Assembly: GCA_964388495.1 (NCBI GenBank)
Contig: CAYMAT010000011.1
Location: 1-32,280, forward strand
Origin: CAYMAT01 sp964388495
GTDB lineage: Bacteria > Patescibacteriota > Gracilibacteria > Peribacterales > Peribacteraceae
DNA length: 32,280 bases
Direction: 5' to 3'
This document shows, piece by piece, positions 13,963-21,111 of the stretch. Position 1 is the stretch's first letter. Every line of letters begins with the position of its first letter. The notes under the pieces were generated by a model. The model saw only the letters and a list, made by a program, of their open reading frames with translations. It was not told the DNA's origin and searched no databases. The translations under genes and the position numbers were made by a program.

Positions 13963-14796
13963 ATGAACGTTTCTGAAAGAATGCCTGAGAAACGGATATG
14001 GATGTGGGGGGTTCCACGTTCTCGTTCCACAGCTCTTGAACGGAGCATGATGGAACGCAAAGACATGCACGTGGTCGAGCCCACAGAGCCATTCATCAAC
14101 CTCTATTACAACGGACCTGAAAAGCGCAGCGGGCGGAACCTTCATCAAGACGTCGCCAGTGAACCCAATACGCTTCGCGGCATTGGCAAATTGATGATGG
14201 AGCCAATTCCCGCACATGCATCACCCGACAAAAAATACGTCTTCAGTAAAAATATGGCGTATTACCTGGCGGATAGAATGAAGACAAAGACGATGGAAAT
14301 GCTCTTTGGAGCGGGAACCAACGCTTTTATCGTTCGCCACCCGCAGGCAGCTTTGGCATCGCACTTTAAGCAAGATCCGGACTTCACATGGGAAGAGGCC
14401 GGCTATCAAGATCTGCGGGAAATGTTCGACATCGTCAGTTCAGATTTTCACCAAGCCGCACCAGTGATAGACGGTGATGAATTCTGCCGCGCACCCATAC
14501 TGATGATGCGAAAATTGTGCACGGCATTGGGAATCCCTTTTGATGAAAAATCCATGCAATGGGAAGCGGGTCAGGTGAAATCGTTTGACGGATATGGGTC
14601 ATGGACGGAAGTGGCGGAGAATTCCAAAGGTTTCATTGCACCGCCCGAAAAACTCCCCGATATCTCTTCCTTGCCCCTTACTGTTGGAAAAATGGTAGAA
14701 CGAGCTCGAAAACATTATGACTATGTCATGCAGTTTGCATTGCGCCCAGATACGCCGGACACAGCCAAAGCCCCTGATGATCAGGGGCTGGCATGA
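13963..14796 (+). CDS. Sulfotransferase-like protein
   Basis: From ATG 13963 the product is 277 residues. MWGVPRSRSTALERSM (~13-28) matches the N-terminal phosphosulfate-binding loop of sulfotransferases (P-R-S-x-S-T, a P-loop variant). FIVRHPQAALASHF (~112-125) matches the 3'-phosphate-binding motif (I-R-x-P-x-x-x-x-x-S). The pattern fits cytosolic proteins that use PAPS or a related donor. The acceptor is unknown, and related P-loop proteins with lost activity exist. The upstream TTG at 13927 is the -35 of the promoter, so the shorter start is chosen. The last codons form a perfect hairpin (14769-14789), and the gene converges on the small membrane protein. Family confidence is moderate. 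Confidence 0.8.
   Translation: MNVSERMPEKRIWMWGVPRSRSTALERSMMERKDMHVVEPTEPFINLYYNGPEKRSGRNLHQDVASEPNTLRGIGKLMMEPIPAHASPDKKYVFSKNMAYYLADRMKTKTMEMLFGAGTNAFIVRHPQAALASHFKQDPDFTWEEAGYQDLREMFDIVSSDFHQAAPVIDGDEFCRAPILMMRKLCTALGIPFDEKSMQWEAGQVKSFDGYGSWTEVAENSKGFIAPPEKLPDISSLPLTVGKMVERARKHYDYVMQFALRPDTPDTAKAPDDQGLA
14769..14789. terminator. Hairpin spanning the end of the sulfotransferase-like CDS
   Basis: AGCCCCTGA and TCAGGGGCT form a perfect 9-bp stem with a 3-base loop, inside the last codons and between convergent genes. There is no T run, so a termination role is inferred from position only. Confidence 0.45.
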
Positions 14797-14809
14797 ACGA
14801 CAGTTGCGC

Positions 14810-15142
14810 CTATGGCACAGGCGGTAGCTTCGGATCGTGCCAGCTGAGCAGCACGAACCCTGCAAAGACACAGAGCAATCCGAGCAGCTGCGACCAATTC
14901 AGCCATTCACCGAAGCACAGATACCCGACGATGGCTGCACCCGCAGCAACGGTGATACCCACCATTGGCGTAGATCCCAGCGGCACAAAGGTGCAAACGA
15001 CGGCAAAGCCGGCGTAGCCAATCGCACCCAAGACCATCACTGCAAGAAGGAGGCGCCAATCCTTATTGTGGGACCACTTGTACGCCAAGAAGTCCGCAAA
15101 AATGAAGACCGTCGCACTCCCAAAAACCACGACCCATTTCAT
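14810..15142 (-). CDS. Small four-helix membrane protein, DMT/EamA (SMR-like)
   Basis: From ATG 15142 the product is 110 residues with four hydrophobic helices: MKWVVVFGSATVFIFADFLA, LLLAVMVLGAIGYAGFAVVC, GSTPMVGITVAAGAAIVGYL and LLGLLCVFAGFVLLSW. The third helix carries P-M-V-G-I and a FGEWL turn, as in the drug/metabolite transporter superfamily, whose small members work as dimers. The usual membrane Glu of EmrE near the N-terminus is not evident (Asp in helix 1 instead), so substrate and transport role are open. This is the only gene in the window with a clear Shine-Dalgarno sequence: GGAGG seven bases before the ATG. Confidence 0.82.
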   Translation of the reverse strand: MKWVVVFGSATVFIFADFLAYKWSHNKDWRLLLAVMVLGAIGYAGFAVVCTFVPLGSTPMVGITVAAGAAIVGYLCFGEWLNWSQLLGLLCVFAGFVLLSWHDPKLPPVP

Positions 15143-15155
15143 CGTTTTTCCTCCA
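15143..15155 (-). promoter_or_regulatory. Shine-Dalgarno sequence of the SMR-like gene
   Basis: Read on the minus strand, TGGAGG followed by AAAAACG and ATG is a canonical ribosome binding site. It stands out because no other start here has one. Confidence 0.75.
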
Positions 15156-15193
15156 TAGGTAAGAGCAGCATGCGTCGCTGATGCCAAAAGAAC

Positions 15194-15215
15194 ACCACTC
15201 GAAGAAGTGAGTGGT
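15194..15215. other. Inverted repeat between divergent starts
   Basis: ACCACTC (15194-15200) and GAGTGGT (15209-15215) form a perfect 7-bp stem with an 8-base loop. It lies between the SMR-like gene and tig, upstream of both, so it may be an operator or a transcript hairpin. Confidence 0.45.
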
Positions 15216-15233
15216 TTATGATTCTAAAATACG

Positions 15234-15239
15234 TATAAT
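15234..15239 (+). promoter_or_regulatory. Consensus -10 upstream of tig
   Basis: A perfect TATAAT ends 31 bases before the ATG at 15271, giving a leader of about 24 bases. No clear -35 is present. Confidence 0.5.
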
Positions 15240-15270
15240 CAGCGTCAAGAATTCCTTTCTTCAAGTTTCT

Positions 15271-16545
15271 ATGCCCACCATCTCCACCCCCAAAAAGCTC
15301 AAGCAGTCCCGCGTGCAGTGCGTCGTCACCTTCACCCAGCCGGAAGTGGCTGCGGCGGAAGAAAAGGTGATTGAGCGTGCAGGCCAGAGCCTCAAGATCC
15401 CCGGCTTCCGCCCGGGCAAGGCGCCTGCAGAAATGGTGCGCAGCAAGATCGACCCGCAGCAAATGCAGGAGGAAGTAGTCCGCATGCTGCTCCCGTCCGT
15501 TCTCGATTCCATTTTCAAGGAGCACAACGTCTCCCCCATCATCCCGCCCAAGGTGGACCTGGAGAGCAAGGAACCCATGACGGTGACCATCACCTTTGTG
15601 GAGCGCCCGGAGGTGAAGGTGAAAGGCGCAGACAAGATCAAGGTCAGCAAGACGGAGATCAAAGCGGACGAGAAGGACTTCAACCGCATGCTGGATTACC
15701 TCAAGCAGCAGTACCGTTCCACCAAAGAGGCGGACCGTGCAGCCAAACAGGACGACCAGGTGACCATGGACTTCTTTGGCGTGATGGACGGCAAAGAGGT
15801 GGAGGGAACGCGTGCAGCGGATTACAAAATAGTCATCGGCAGCAAGAACCTCATTCCCGGCTTTGAAGAGGAATTGGTGGGTCTCAAGAAGGGTGACAGC
15901 AAGACGTTCACGGTCACCTTCCCCGCGGATTACCACGCTGAAGCCCTCAAGGGAAAGCCCGTCGCCTTCACCGTGACCATCAAGGCGGTGGAAGAGGTGA
16001 CAACGCCGGAGTTCACAGACGCCTTTGTGAAGGAGCATCACCTGGGTGAGTCCTTTGCGGATCTCAAGAAGCGCATCCAGGACAGCCTGCGCGAGCAGGA
16101 GGAGCGCATGGACCGCGGCCGCAGGGAGAAGGAGCTCTTTGAAGCCATTCGTTCTGCCACCAGCATCGATCTGGCTCCGGAACTGATCGCGCAGGAGGAA
16201 CGCACCATCTTGGACGAGATCGCCGAAAACCTCGCCCGCGAGCAGATGACCCTGGAGGACTGGCTCAAGAAGACGGAGCGCACATGGGAGAAAATGCGCG
16301 ACGAGGTGAAGGACGAAGCCACCAAGCGCCTCACGCTCCGCTTTGGCATCCAACAGCTGATGGCGGACAAGAACGTGACTGTCACCGACGAGGAAATGAA
16401 AGCGGCGATCGACGAGCAGATGGCCGGCCTGGAACCCGATGAGCGCCTCAAGCGCGCACCGCAGTTCGCCAAGGGGAGCGACGCCTACGACCAGCTCCAC
16501 TGGCGCAAGCGCGTGGAAAAGCTGGTGGAAGACCTACTGAAGTGA
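15271..16545 (+). CDS. tig: Trigger factor (ribosome-associated chaperone/PPIase)
   Basis: The product is 424 residues. Trigger factor binds the ribosome exit tunnel and shields nascent chains. The N-terminal ribosome-binding domain carries IPGFRPGKAP (~46-55), the family's tail-loop signature. An FKBP-type domain follows (~155-240), with DQVTMDFFGVMDGKEVEGT, LIPGFEEELVGLKKGDSKTFTVTFP and GKPVAFTVTIKAVEE. A helical C-terminal domain (~245-420) forms the chaperone arms. Length is typical. ATG 15271 (MPTISTPKKLKQSRVQ) is chosen over the longer frame, because a consensus -10 (15234-15239) lies inside the extension. It converges on the Rel gene across a 75-base repeat-containing gap. Confidence 0.95.
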   Translation: MPTISTPKKLKQSRVQCVVTFTQPEVAAAEEKVIERAGQSLKIPGFRPGKAPAEMVRSKIDPQQMQEEVVRMLLPSVLDSIFKEHNVSPIIPPKVDLESKEPMTVTITFVERPEVKVKGADKIKVSKTEIKADEKDFNRMLDYLKQQYRSTKEADRAAKQDDQVTMDFFGVMDGKEVEGTRAADYKIVIGSKNLIPGFEEELVGLKKGDSKTFTVTFPADYHAEALKGKPVAFTVTIKAVEEVTTPEFTDAFVKEHHLGESFADLKKRIQDSLREQEERMDRGRREKELFEAIRSATSIDLAPELIAQEERTILDEIAENLAREQMTLEDWLKKTERTWEKMRDEVKDEATKRLTLRFGIQQLMADKNVTVTDEEMKAAIDEQMAGLEPDERLKRAPQFAKGSDAYDQLHWRKRVEKLVEDLLK

Positions 16546-16617
16546 CCAAAGTTACCGATGTGACCAAGGTGACCGACAGGAAATTCGCCTCGGAAACTTC
16601 GGTCACGTCGCACACCT
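16546..16617. repeat. Word-type intergenic repeat built on GTGACC, with hairpin
   Basis: Units such as GTGACCAAAGTTACCGA and GTGACCAAGGTGACCGA stand in tandem. GTGACCGA (16569-16576) and TCGGTCAC (16599-16606) form a perfect 8-bp inverted repeat. It occupies the gap between convergent tig and rel. Confidence 0.7.
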
Positions 16618-16620
16618 CGA

Positions 16621-18510
16621 TCACCTCCATTTCACCTCAATTTTCCGCTCCGGATTGCAGCGGAGAACATTGCGGCATTTAGCAACGTGTACCATCACCT
16701 CACCCCTGTTGATGATTCCCACGATACGGGGTTTTTGGCTGGCGTCGGGCATGCAGCATTTGGCAAAACGCGCCGGCATGGGCAGATCCCCCGCTACCTG
16801 AATGAGTGAATCCTTGCGCTGTCGCCGGACGGGCGCTGCTGCACTGTGCGATTCCTGCCTGGACCGGGGTGTCGTTCCGCGGAGTGCATCTACTTTCTGG
16901 AGCACTGCAGAGAGCTTGTCGCTCCCCTGCCCCAGCTTCATGAGCAGGTCCTCACGCTGTCTCAGGGTCAAAGTTTCACCTTCGTACTGACGGAGTAATG
17001 ACAAATCCGTATCCAATAACGGAAGATGTCTGCGCCGCAGCTCTTCGTTGATTATGTCGCGCCCCCTGAAGACGTAATCGTCGCGGTGAAGGGTGTTGAG
17101 ATAGCGTTTCAGGCGCGTGCGTGAAGATGCCATCTTCAGGAGCTGGAGCCACTCGGGCGAAGGGCGGGGGCTGGGATGTGTGAGGATTTCCACCACGTCG
17201 CCGTTTTCCAGTTCGTAATCCAGGGGAACAATGGAACCGTTGACGCGCGCCCCGCGGAAACTGATACCCAGGTCGGTGTGGATCTGGAAAGCGAAATCGA
17301 TGGGCGTGGCGCCTTCGGGCAATTCCACCACGTCACCCTTGGGTGTGAGAACAAAGATATGGTCGGCAAGCTGCGAAGCGGAATCCCCCTCCACCGCATG
17401 CTGCGCAGCCAGAGCATGGAGGAGTTCAGCACGGTGGCGGGGGTTTTTGACCCCTTCCTTGTACATCCAGTGCGCGGCAACGCCATACTCCGCCTCGCGG
17501 TGCATGGACTTGGTACGGATCTGCACCTCCACAAAGAGTTTTTCGGGAACGCCGGGAAGCTTGGTGAGCGTGGTGTGCAGGCTCTGGTATCCGTTGGGCT
17601 TGGGAAAGGCGATGTAATCCTTGAAGCGGTTGGTAACAGGATGTCCTATGCGATGGAGAATCCCCAGTACGCGATAACAGTCCTCCTCGCGTTCCACCAC
17701 CACGCGCAATGCAAAGAGATCGTGCAAATGCTCAATACGCGTGGAGCCTTTGGACGAAAGTTTGCGGAAAATACTGAAAAACTGCTTTTCACGCCCCTGC
17801 ACTACAGCCGATATTCCGTGCTGCGCCAGTGCTATGCGGAGCTCGCGCGCCGCGGTATCCAGAAACCTGCCGTAATGGGCGTGAATATCCTTCACCTGCT
17901 CCGTGACGCGCTCTGCATCCGCGGGAAACGCCACGGGAAACGCCAATGACTCCAGCCGCTGCTTGAGAGAGTGGATACCCAGACGCGCGGCTACCGGGGC
18001 AAAGAGATCCAGAATCACACGTGCATGCCGACGGCGTTCTGCCGGAGCCAGTTGCTGCAGCCGCTCCGCAACAAAACAGCGGTCGCAGAGAATGATGAGC
18101 AGCACCCGTATGTCATCGGACACGCTCAAGAGCATCACACGCAGGTCCTCAATGGACGTGACACGTGTACGCATACTCACATGCGAGAGTAGATGCACTG
18201 CGCTGACGATGGAGCGTACGGCGGGGCCAAACTCCTCCTGCAGTTCCGAGGTATTCACTGTCCGCGTTTCCAATGCATGCTGGAGGATGCAGGCCTTGAT
18301 GGTGTCCAGATCCGGCTGGAAAGGCACAAGAAAGTGCAGAACACCTAATGCATGCTCCAAGAGGGTTACCCCCGTCCAATGCAGTGTGTCGCCGTAGGCC
18401 TTGGAGGCATACTCCACCACCTTCCGCACCTCCTGCTGTTCTGTGGAACGGACAACGCCGTTAAGCGAGCGCAAGACCGTCGTAACCGACGTTGTAGGCA
18501 CAGCCGGCAT
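16621..18510 (-). CDS. rel: RelA/SpoT-family (p)ppGpp synthetase, hydrolase-degenerate and lacking ACT
   Basis: The product is 629 residues. The N-terminal HD-type domain (~30-190) keeps His53 (LEHALGV) and an Asp at ~143 (LCDRC). The central HD pair reads QHA at ~77-79, so the Asp is Ala and hydrolysis is probably lost. The synthetase domain is intact: GREKQFFSIFRKL (~239-251), HDLFALRVV with Asp264, RFKDYIAFPKPNGYQSLHTT (~295-314) and EVQIRT with Glu328. A TGS domain (~384-445) follows, then a helical region and a zinc finger with Cys585, Cys586, His608 and Cys612. The chain stops soon after at EVKW, so the usual C-terminal ACT domain is missing. It probably makes (p)ppGpp in response to ribosome state. 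TAGAAT (18520-18525) lies 9 bases before the ATG. Confidence 0.9.
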   Translation of the reverse strand: MPAVPTTSVTTVLRSLNGVVRSTEQQEVRKVVEYASKAYGDTLHWTGVTLLEHALGVLHFLVPFQPDLDTIKACILQHALETRTVNTSELQEEFGPAVRSIVSAVHLLSHVSMRTRVTSIEDLRVMLLSVSDDIRVLLIILCDRCFVAERLQQLAPAERRRHARVILDLFAPVAARLGIHSLKQRLESLAFPVAFPADAERVTEQVKDIHAHYGRFLDTAARELRIALAQHGISAVVQGREKQFFSIFRKLSSKGSTRIEHLHDLFALRVVVEREEDCYRVLGILHRIGHPVTNRFKDYIAFPKPNGYQSLHTTLTKLPGVPEKLFVEVQIRTKSMHREAEYGVAAHWMYKEGVKNPRHRAELLHALAAQHAVEGDSASQLADHIFVLTPKGDVVELPEGATPIDFAFQIHTDLGISFRGARVNGSIVPLDYELENGDVVEILTHPSPRPSPEWLQLLKMASSRTRLKRYLNTLHRDDYVFRGRDIINEELRRRHLPLLDTDLSLLRQYEGETLTLRQREDLLMKLGQGSDKLSAVLQKVDALRGTTPRSRQESHSAAAPVRRQRKDSLIQVAGDLPMPARFAKCCMPDASQKPRIVGIINRGEVMVHVAKCRNVLRCNPERKIEVKWR

Positions 18511-18519
18511 GAGCGGGGA

Positions 18520-18525
18520 ATTCTA
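18520..18525 (-). promoter_or_regulatory. -10-like element of the rel gene
   Basis: On the minus strand TAGAAT ends 9 bases before the ATG at 18510. The -35 region is poor. Confidence 0.4.
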
Positions 18526-18624
18526 CACCGGAACCCTCCCCCTAGACCATGTTTTGAAAGGTCATCTTTCATTTTCATCAGAAAGGCGTTCCGGCAAGCT
18601 CTTTTGGCGCATTTCGCTGATCCC

Positions 18625-18652
18625 TTGACTTCCCTACCAGCGTGCGTACAAT
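18625..18652 (+). promoter_or_regulatory. Promoter of the rplJ-rplL operon
   Basis: TTGACT (18625-18630), a 16-base spacer and TACAAT (18647-18652) form a strong promoter. Transcription would start near 18659, some 200 bases before rplJ. Confidence 0.75.
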
Positions 18653-18658
18653 GTCCGC

Positions 18659-18800
18659 TGTCCGAAGACCGAGGGCACAAGGCCGCAGGCCGACATAAGC
18701 CCCTCCGAGGAATACAGCATCGGTTACTCGGCCCAGGCTTGGTGATACGTGCCGTGTTCCTCGCTGGTCTCCCGGACACAAGTAGTCGAAGGGAGACTTA
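18659..18800 (+). promoter_or_regulatory. L10 leader (ribosomal protein autoregulatory RNA)
   Basis: This ~140-base structured leader lies between a strong promoter and rplJ. The blocks CCGAAGACCGAGGGC, ACATAAGCC and CTCCGAGG match what I recall of the L10 leader, which L10(L12) binds to repress its own operon. A second hairpin, GTCTCCC (18767-18773) with GGGAGAC (18791-18797), closes the 3' side. The 18801-18857 remainder is pyrimidine-rich with no clear Shine-Dalgarno sequence. Position and motifs support the call; a covariance search would settle it. Confidence 0.7.
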
Positions 18801-18857
18801 GCATGTGCCTACATTTCCCTCCGCTTACTCCCCTACTAGCTATTTACTTCTCTCGAT

Positions 18858-19391
18858 ATGGCAGTCACCCGTGAACAGAAGGCCCAGCAACTCCAGGAAC
18901 TCAAGCAAGAGTTCTCTGGCGCCCAGTCGATCATTTTCACCAACTACATCGGCCTCACGGTGGCCCAGGTGAGCGATCTGCGCCGCAAACTCCGCGCCGC
19001 CGGCGCCGAGATGAAAGTCGCCAAAAAGACCCTCATGTGCATTGCAGCCAAGGAAAACGGACTGCCGGTGCCTGCAGACAAGGACCTCCCCGGCCCCGTC
19101 GCCTGCATTTTCAGCAAGACGGATCCCATTGTGGGTCCTCAGGTGGCCTTTGCCTTTGGCAAGGAGCATAAGCAGGTGAAGTTCCTGGGCGGATTCTTTG
19201 AGGGAAAACTGCTCTCCGCCTCCGACGCCCAAACTCTCGCCACCATCCCCGGACGCCCGGTACTGCTCGCAACCTTCGCGGGAATGCTGCAGTCGCCGCT
19301 TCGGTCCTTTGCTTCCATTATCAACTCTCCTCTTACCGGCTTTGCGCGGGCCCTGAGCGAGAAGTCCAAGAAAATGCCCGCCTCCGCTTAA
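18858..19391 (+). CDS. rplJ: 50S ribosomal protein L10
   Basis: The product is 177 residues. L10 forms the base of the ribosomal stalk and carries the L7/L12 dimers. The N-terminal domain is clear: MAVTREQKAQQLQELKQEFS, IIFTNYIGLTVAQVSDLRRK, MKVAKKTLMCIAA and GPVACIFSKTDP. It continues through VKFLGGFFEGKLLSA and LLATFAGMLQSPLRSF to the C-terminal helix that binds L12. Length is normal. It is the first gene after a long leader that probably binds L10 itself, and rplL follows 55 bases later in the usual order. Confidence 0.97.
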   Translation: MAVTREQKAQQLQELKQEFSGAQSIIFTNYIGLTVAQVSDLRRKLRAAGAEMKVAKKTLMCIAAKENGLPVPADKDLPGPVACIFSKTDPIVGPQVAFAFGKEHKQVKFLGGFFEGKLLSASDAQTLATIPGRPVLLATFAGMLQSPLRSFASIINSPLTGFARALSEKSKKMPASA

Positions 19392-19446
19392 GCTTCGGCG
19401 GGTAGGCCCGCCAAAATTCGTATTTCCCCTTTTTCCCCCTTCTACC

Positions 19447-19845
19447 ATGGCAGACGCCATCACCCTTACCGCCGAGGAGCAGGCAGTTATCACCGCTCTC
19501 GAAAAGCTGAACGTTATCAGCCTTAACAACGTCGTGAAGTACATGGAGCAGACCTACGGTATTTCCGCCGCCGCTCCGGTCGCCGTTGCCGCAGCCCCCG
19601 CCGCTGGCGGTGGAGCCGCTGCAGCCGAGGAGAAGGCCGCATACAACGTGGAGCTCACGGATTCCGGCGCTCAGAAGATCGCTGTGATCAAGGCTCTCCG
19701 CGAGGTGACGGGTCTGGCCCTGGGCGATGCCAAGGCCATGGTCGACGGTGCCCCCAAGATGATCAAGGAGAACGTCGCCAAGGACGAGGCCGAGAAAATG
19801 AAGAAGACCCTCGAGGCCGCCGGTGCCAAGGTTTCTCTGAAGTAA
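19447..19845 (+). CDS. rplL: 50S ribosomal protein L7/L12
   Basis: The product is 132 residues. The N-terminal dimerisation and L10-binding helices (LTAEEQAVITALEKLNVISL) are joined by an Ala/Gly-rich hinge (~40-65) to the globular C-terminal domain. That domain carries the conserved KIAVIKALREVTGLALGDAK (~77-96) and ends GAKVSLK; it recruits translation factors to the stalk. A strong terminator follows at 19881-19909. Confidence 0.98.
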   Translation: MADAITLTAEEQAVITALEKLNVISLNNVVKYMEQTYGISAAAPVAVAAAPAAGGGAAAAEEKAAYNVELTDSGAQKIAVIKALREVTGLALGDAKAMVDGAPKMIKENVAKDEAEKMKKTLEAAGAKVSLK

Positions 19846-19880
19846 TCCTGGACCAGTCCAAGGACGAACTCGACTTCAAA

Positions 19881-19909
19881 AACCCGGGAGCGTTCCTCCC
19901 GGGTTTTTT
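19881..19909. terminator. Rho-independent terminator of rplJ-rplL
   Basis: AACCCGGGAG and CTCCCGGGTT form a perfect 10-bp stem with a 5-base loop, followed by a T run. The A-rich left flank means it may also stop the convergent gene at 19915. Confidence 0.93.
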
Positions 19910-19914
19910 GTGCG

Positions 19915-20484
19915 TCAGCGACGGATATACCGCACCAGCAGATGCACGAAGGAGATGAGCGTAGCCCGCAGCATCAGCTCCAGGAATACGAGCGGATACA
20001 CGATAAAATTGGGCAGGTCCAGGAAACCCTCCGACCGAGGACCAATGACGTGAAAGAGTTCCAGAATGGTAAGGCATACCATGCCTATAGAGCCCCAGAA
20101 GACCAGAAGCCACGGGAGTGTGAGTGCCCAATCGCGGAATGAGCATGAGGCCTGAGTCAGGATTTTCATCATTTTCCCTATCAACCAGAGACCGGGGAAT
20201 GTAGTGCAGGCAATGACCAGGAGCCCCACGGCAGCGCCCATGAGCGATTGATCGCGCCACGCCACCAGCATCATGACCACCAAAGACAGAAAAATGGAGG
20301 CAACGGCCCCCATCATCAGGCATATGAGGGACGCCAGGGAGAGGATGCGGAGCATCCGTGCAACGGGCAGACGAGGAAGCAGCCACGGAAGCGGCAGAAG
20401 AATGGCCGATCCCGCAAAGGAGAGGAGGGCGACGAGGGTAGTGGGTGGCATTTCCCACAAGAGAAGGAAAAGGCTGGTAAACAT
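19915..20484 (-). CDS. Multi-pass membrane protein of unknown function
   Basis: From ATG 20484 the product is 189 residues with about five hydrophobic helices: MFTSLFLLLWEMPPTTLVAL, GSAILLPLPWLLP, LSLASLICLMMGAVASIFLS, GAAVGLLVIACTTFPGLWLI and LPWLLVFWGSIGMVCLTILE, plus a C-terminal LVFLELMLRATLISFVHLL. No family recognised. The frame can also start at TTG 20526, adding MSRFRWFFSRTLLC. The Arg residues would suit an N-in topology, but TACCCT lies 7 bases before the ATG, matching the leaderless pattern. The start is therefore uncertain. It is divergent from the zinc-ribbon gene. Confidence 0.65.
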   Translation of the reverse strand: MFTSLFLLLWEMPPTTLVALLSFAGSAILLPLPWLLPRLPVARMLRILSLASLICLMMGAVASIFLSLVVMMLVAWRDQSLMGAAVGLLVIACTTFPGLWLIGKMMKILTQASCSFRDWALTLPWLLVFWGSIGMVCLTILELFHVIGPRSEGFLDLPNFIVYPLVFLELMLRATLISFVHLLVRYIRR

Positions 20485-20491
20485 GCACAGA

Positions 20492-20497
20492 AGGGTA
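20492..20497 (-). promoter_or_regulatory. -10-like element for the 20484 start
   Basis: On the minus strand TACCCT ends 7 bases before the ATG at 20484. It is the same hexamer as at the TPR gene. Confidence 0.3.
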
Positions 20498-20530
20498 CGC
20501 GAAAAAAACCATCGAAACCTTGACAATCCA

Positions 20531-20558
20531 TTGACTCCATAGCCTTCTGCTGTATACT
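20531..20558 (+). promoter_or_regulatory. Promoter of the double zinc-ribbon gene
   Basis: TTGACT (20531-20536), a 16-base spacer and TATACT (20553-20558) form a strong promoter. It leaves a leader of about 80 bases to the ATG at 20647, long for this window and possibly regulatory. Confidence 0.7.
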
Positions 20559-20646
20559 GGCGGCAGCAGTCCTTCGAAAAGCCATTCTCGAAACCTCGAG
20601 CAACTCGGAGAAGGTTACCTGCAAATTATTTCCTTCTCTTAGTTCT

Positions 20647-20934
20647 ATGGCTGATCAGCAGCTCACATGCCGCGATTGCGGCGCCCCGTTCGCTTTCACC
20701 GAAGGTGAACAGGAGTTCTACGCTTCCCGCAACCTCAGCGCCCCTCAGCGCTGCAAGGATTGCCGCAACAAGCGCAAGGCCGAGAAGTTCGGCGACCGCC
20801 AGATGCACGACGCTGTCTGTGGACAGTGCGGTGCTCAGTGCCAGGTCCCCTTCAAGCCTCGCCCCGTTGAGGAGGGTGGCCGCCCGGTCCTCTGCAAAGC
20901 TTGCTTCGATGCAGGCCGCCAGAGCCGCGCGTAA
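20647..20934 (+). CDS. Double zinc-ribbon protein
   Basis: This 95-residue protein has two CxxC-CxxC units. The first (~7-41) reads LTCRDCGAPFAFTEGEQEFY, then PQRCKDCRNKRK, the probable zinc-ribbon family. The second (~57-88) reads AVCGQCGAQCQVPFKPRP, then RPVLCKACFD. Each should bind one zinc ion, and basic residues follow the first ribbon. Such proteins are common and often abundant in CPR genomes, with unknown role; nucleic-acid or ribosome binding is a guess. It has a strong promoter, an 80-base leader and its own terminator, so it is monocistronic and probably well expressed. Confidence 0.9.
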   Translation: MADQQLTCRDCGAPFAFTEGEQEFYASRNLSAPQRCKDCRNKRKAEKFGDRQMHDAVCGQCGAQCQVPFKPRPVEEGGRPVLCKACFDAGRQSRA

Positions 20935-20960
20935 GTTTGGATTCAACCCCGACTTCAAAG

Positions 20961-20986
20961 AATCCCCCGCAACCCGGGGGATTTTT
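20961..20986 (+). terminator. Rho-independent terminator of the zinc-ribbon gene
   Basis: AATCCCCCG pairs with CGGGGGATT around a short loop, followed by a T run. Confidence 0.9.
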
Positions 20987-21098
20987 CGTTGAGCCAAGCA
21001 AAACCGCGGCGTAGTCACGGCGTAGCTCAAACGAGCGAAGCCGGACGAAGCCGGGTAATGTTAATGATCCTTTCCTACCGTCGCCCCCCGCCCTTCCC

Positions 21099-21104
21099 TA
21101 TACT
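21099..21104 (+). promoter_or_regulatory. -10 element of the LCP gene
   Basis: TATACT ends 7 bases before the ATG at 21112, in a C-rich context with no clear -35. Confidence 0.5.
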
Positions 21105-21111
21105 CTGCCGG

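Noticed and set aside
15139..16500. 453-codon antisense frame over trigger factor
   Set aside because: Leu/His/Val-rich mirror of a confidently assigned tig gene.
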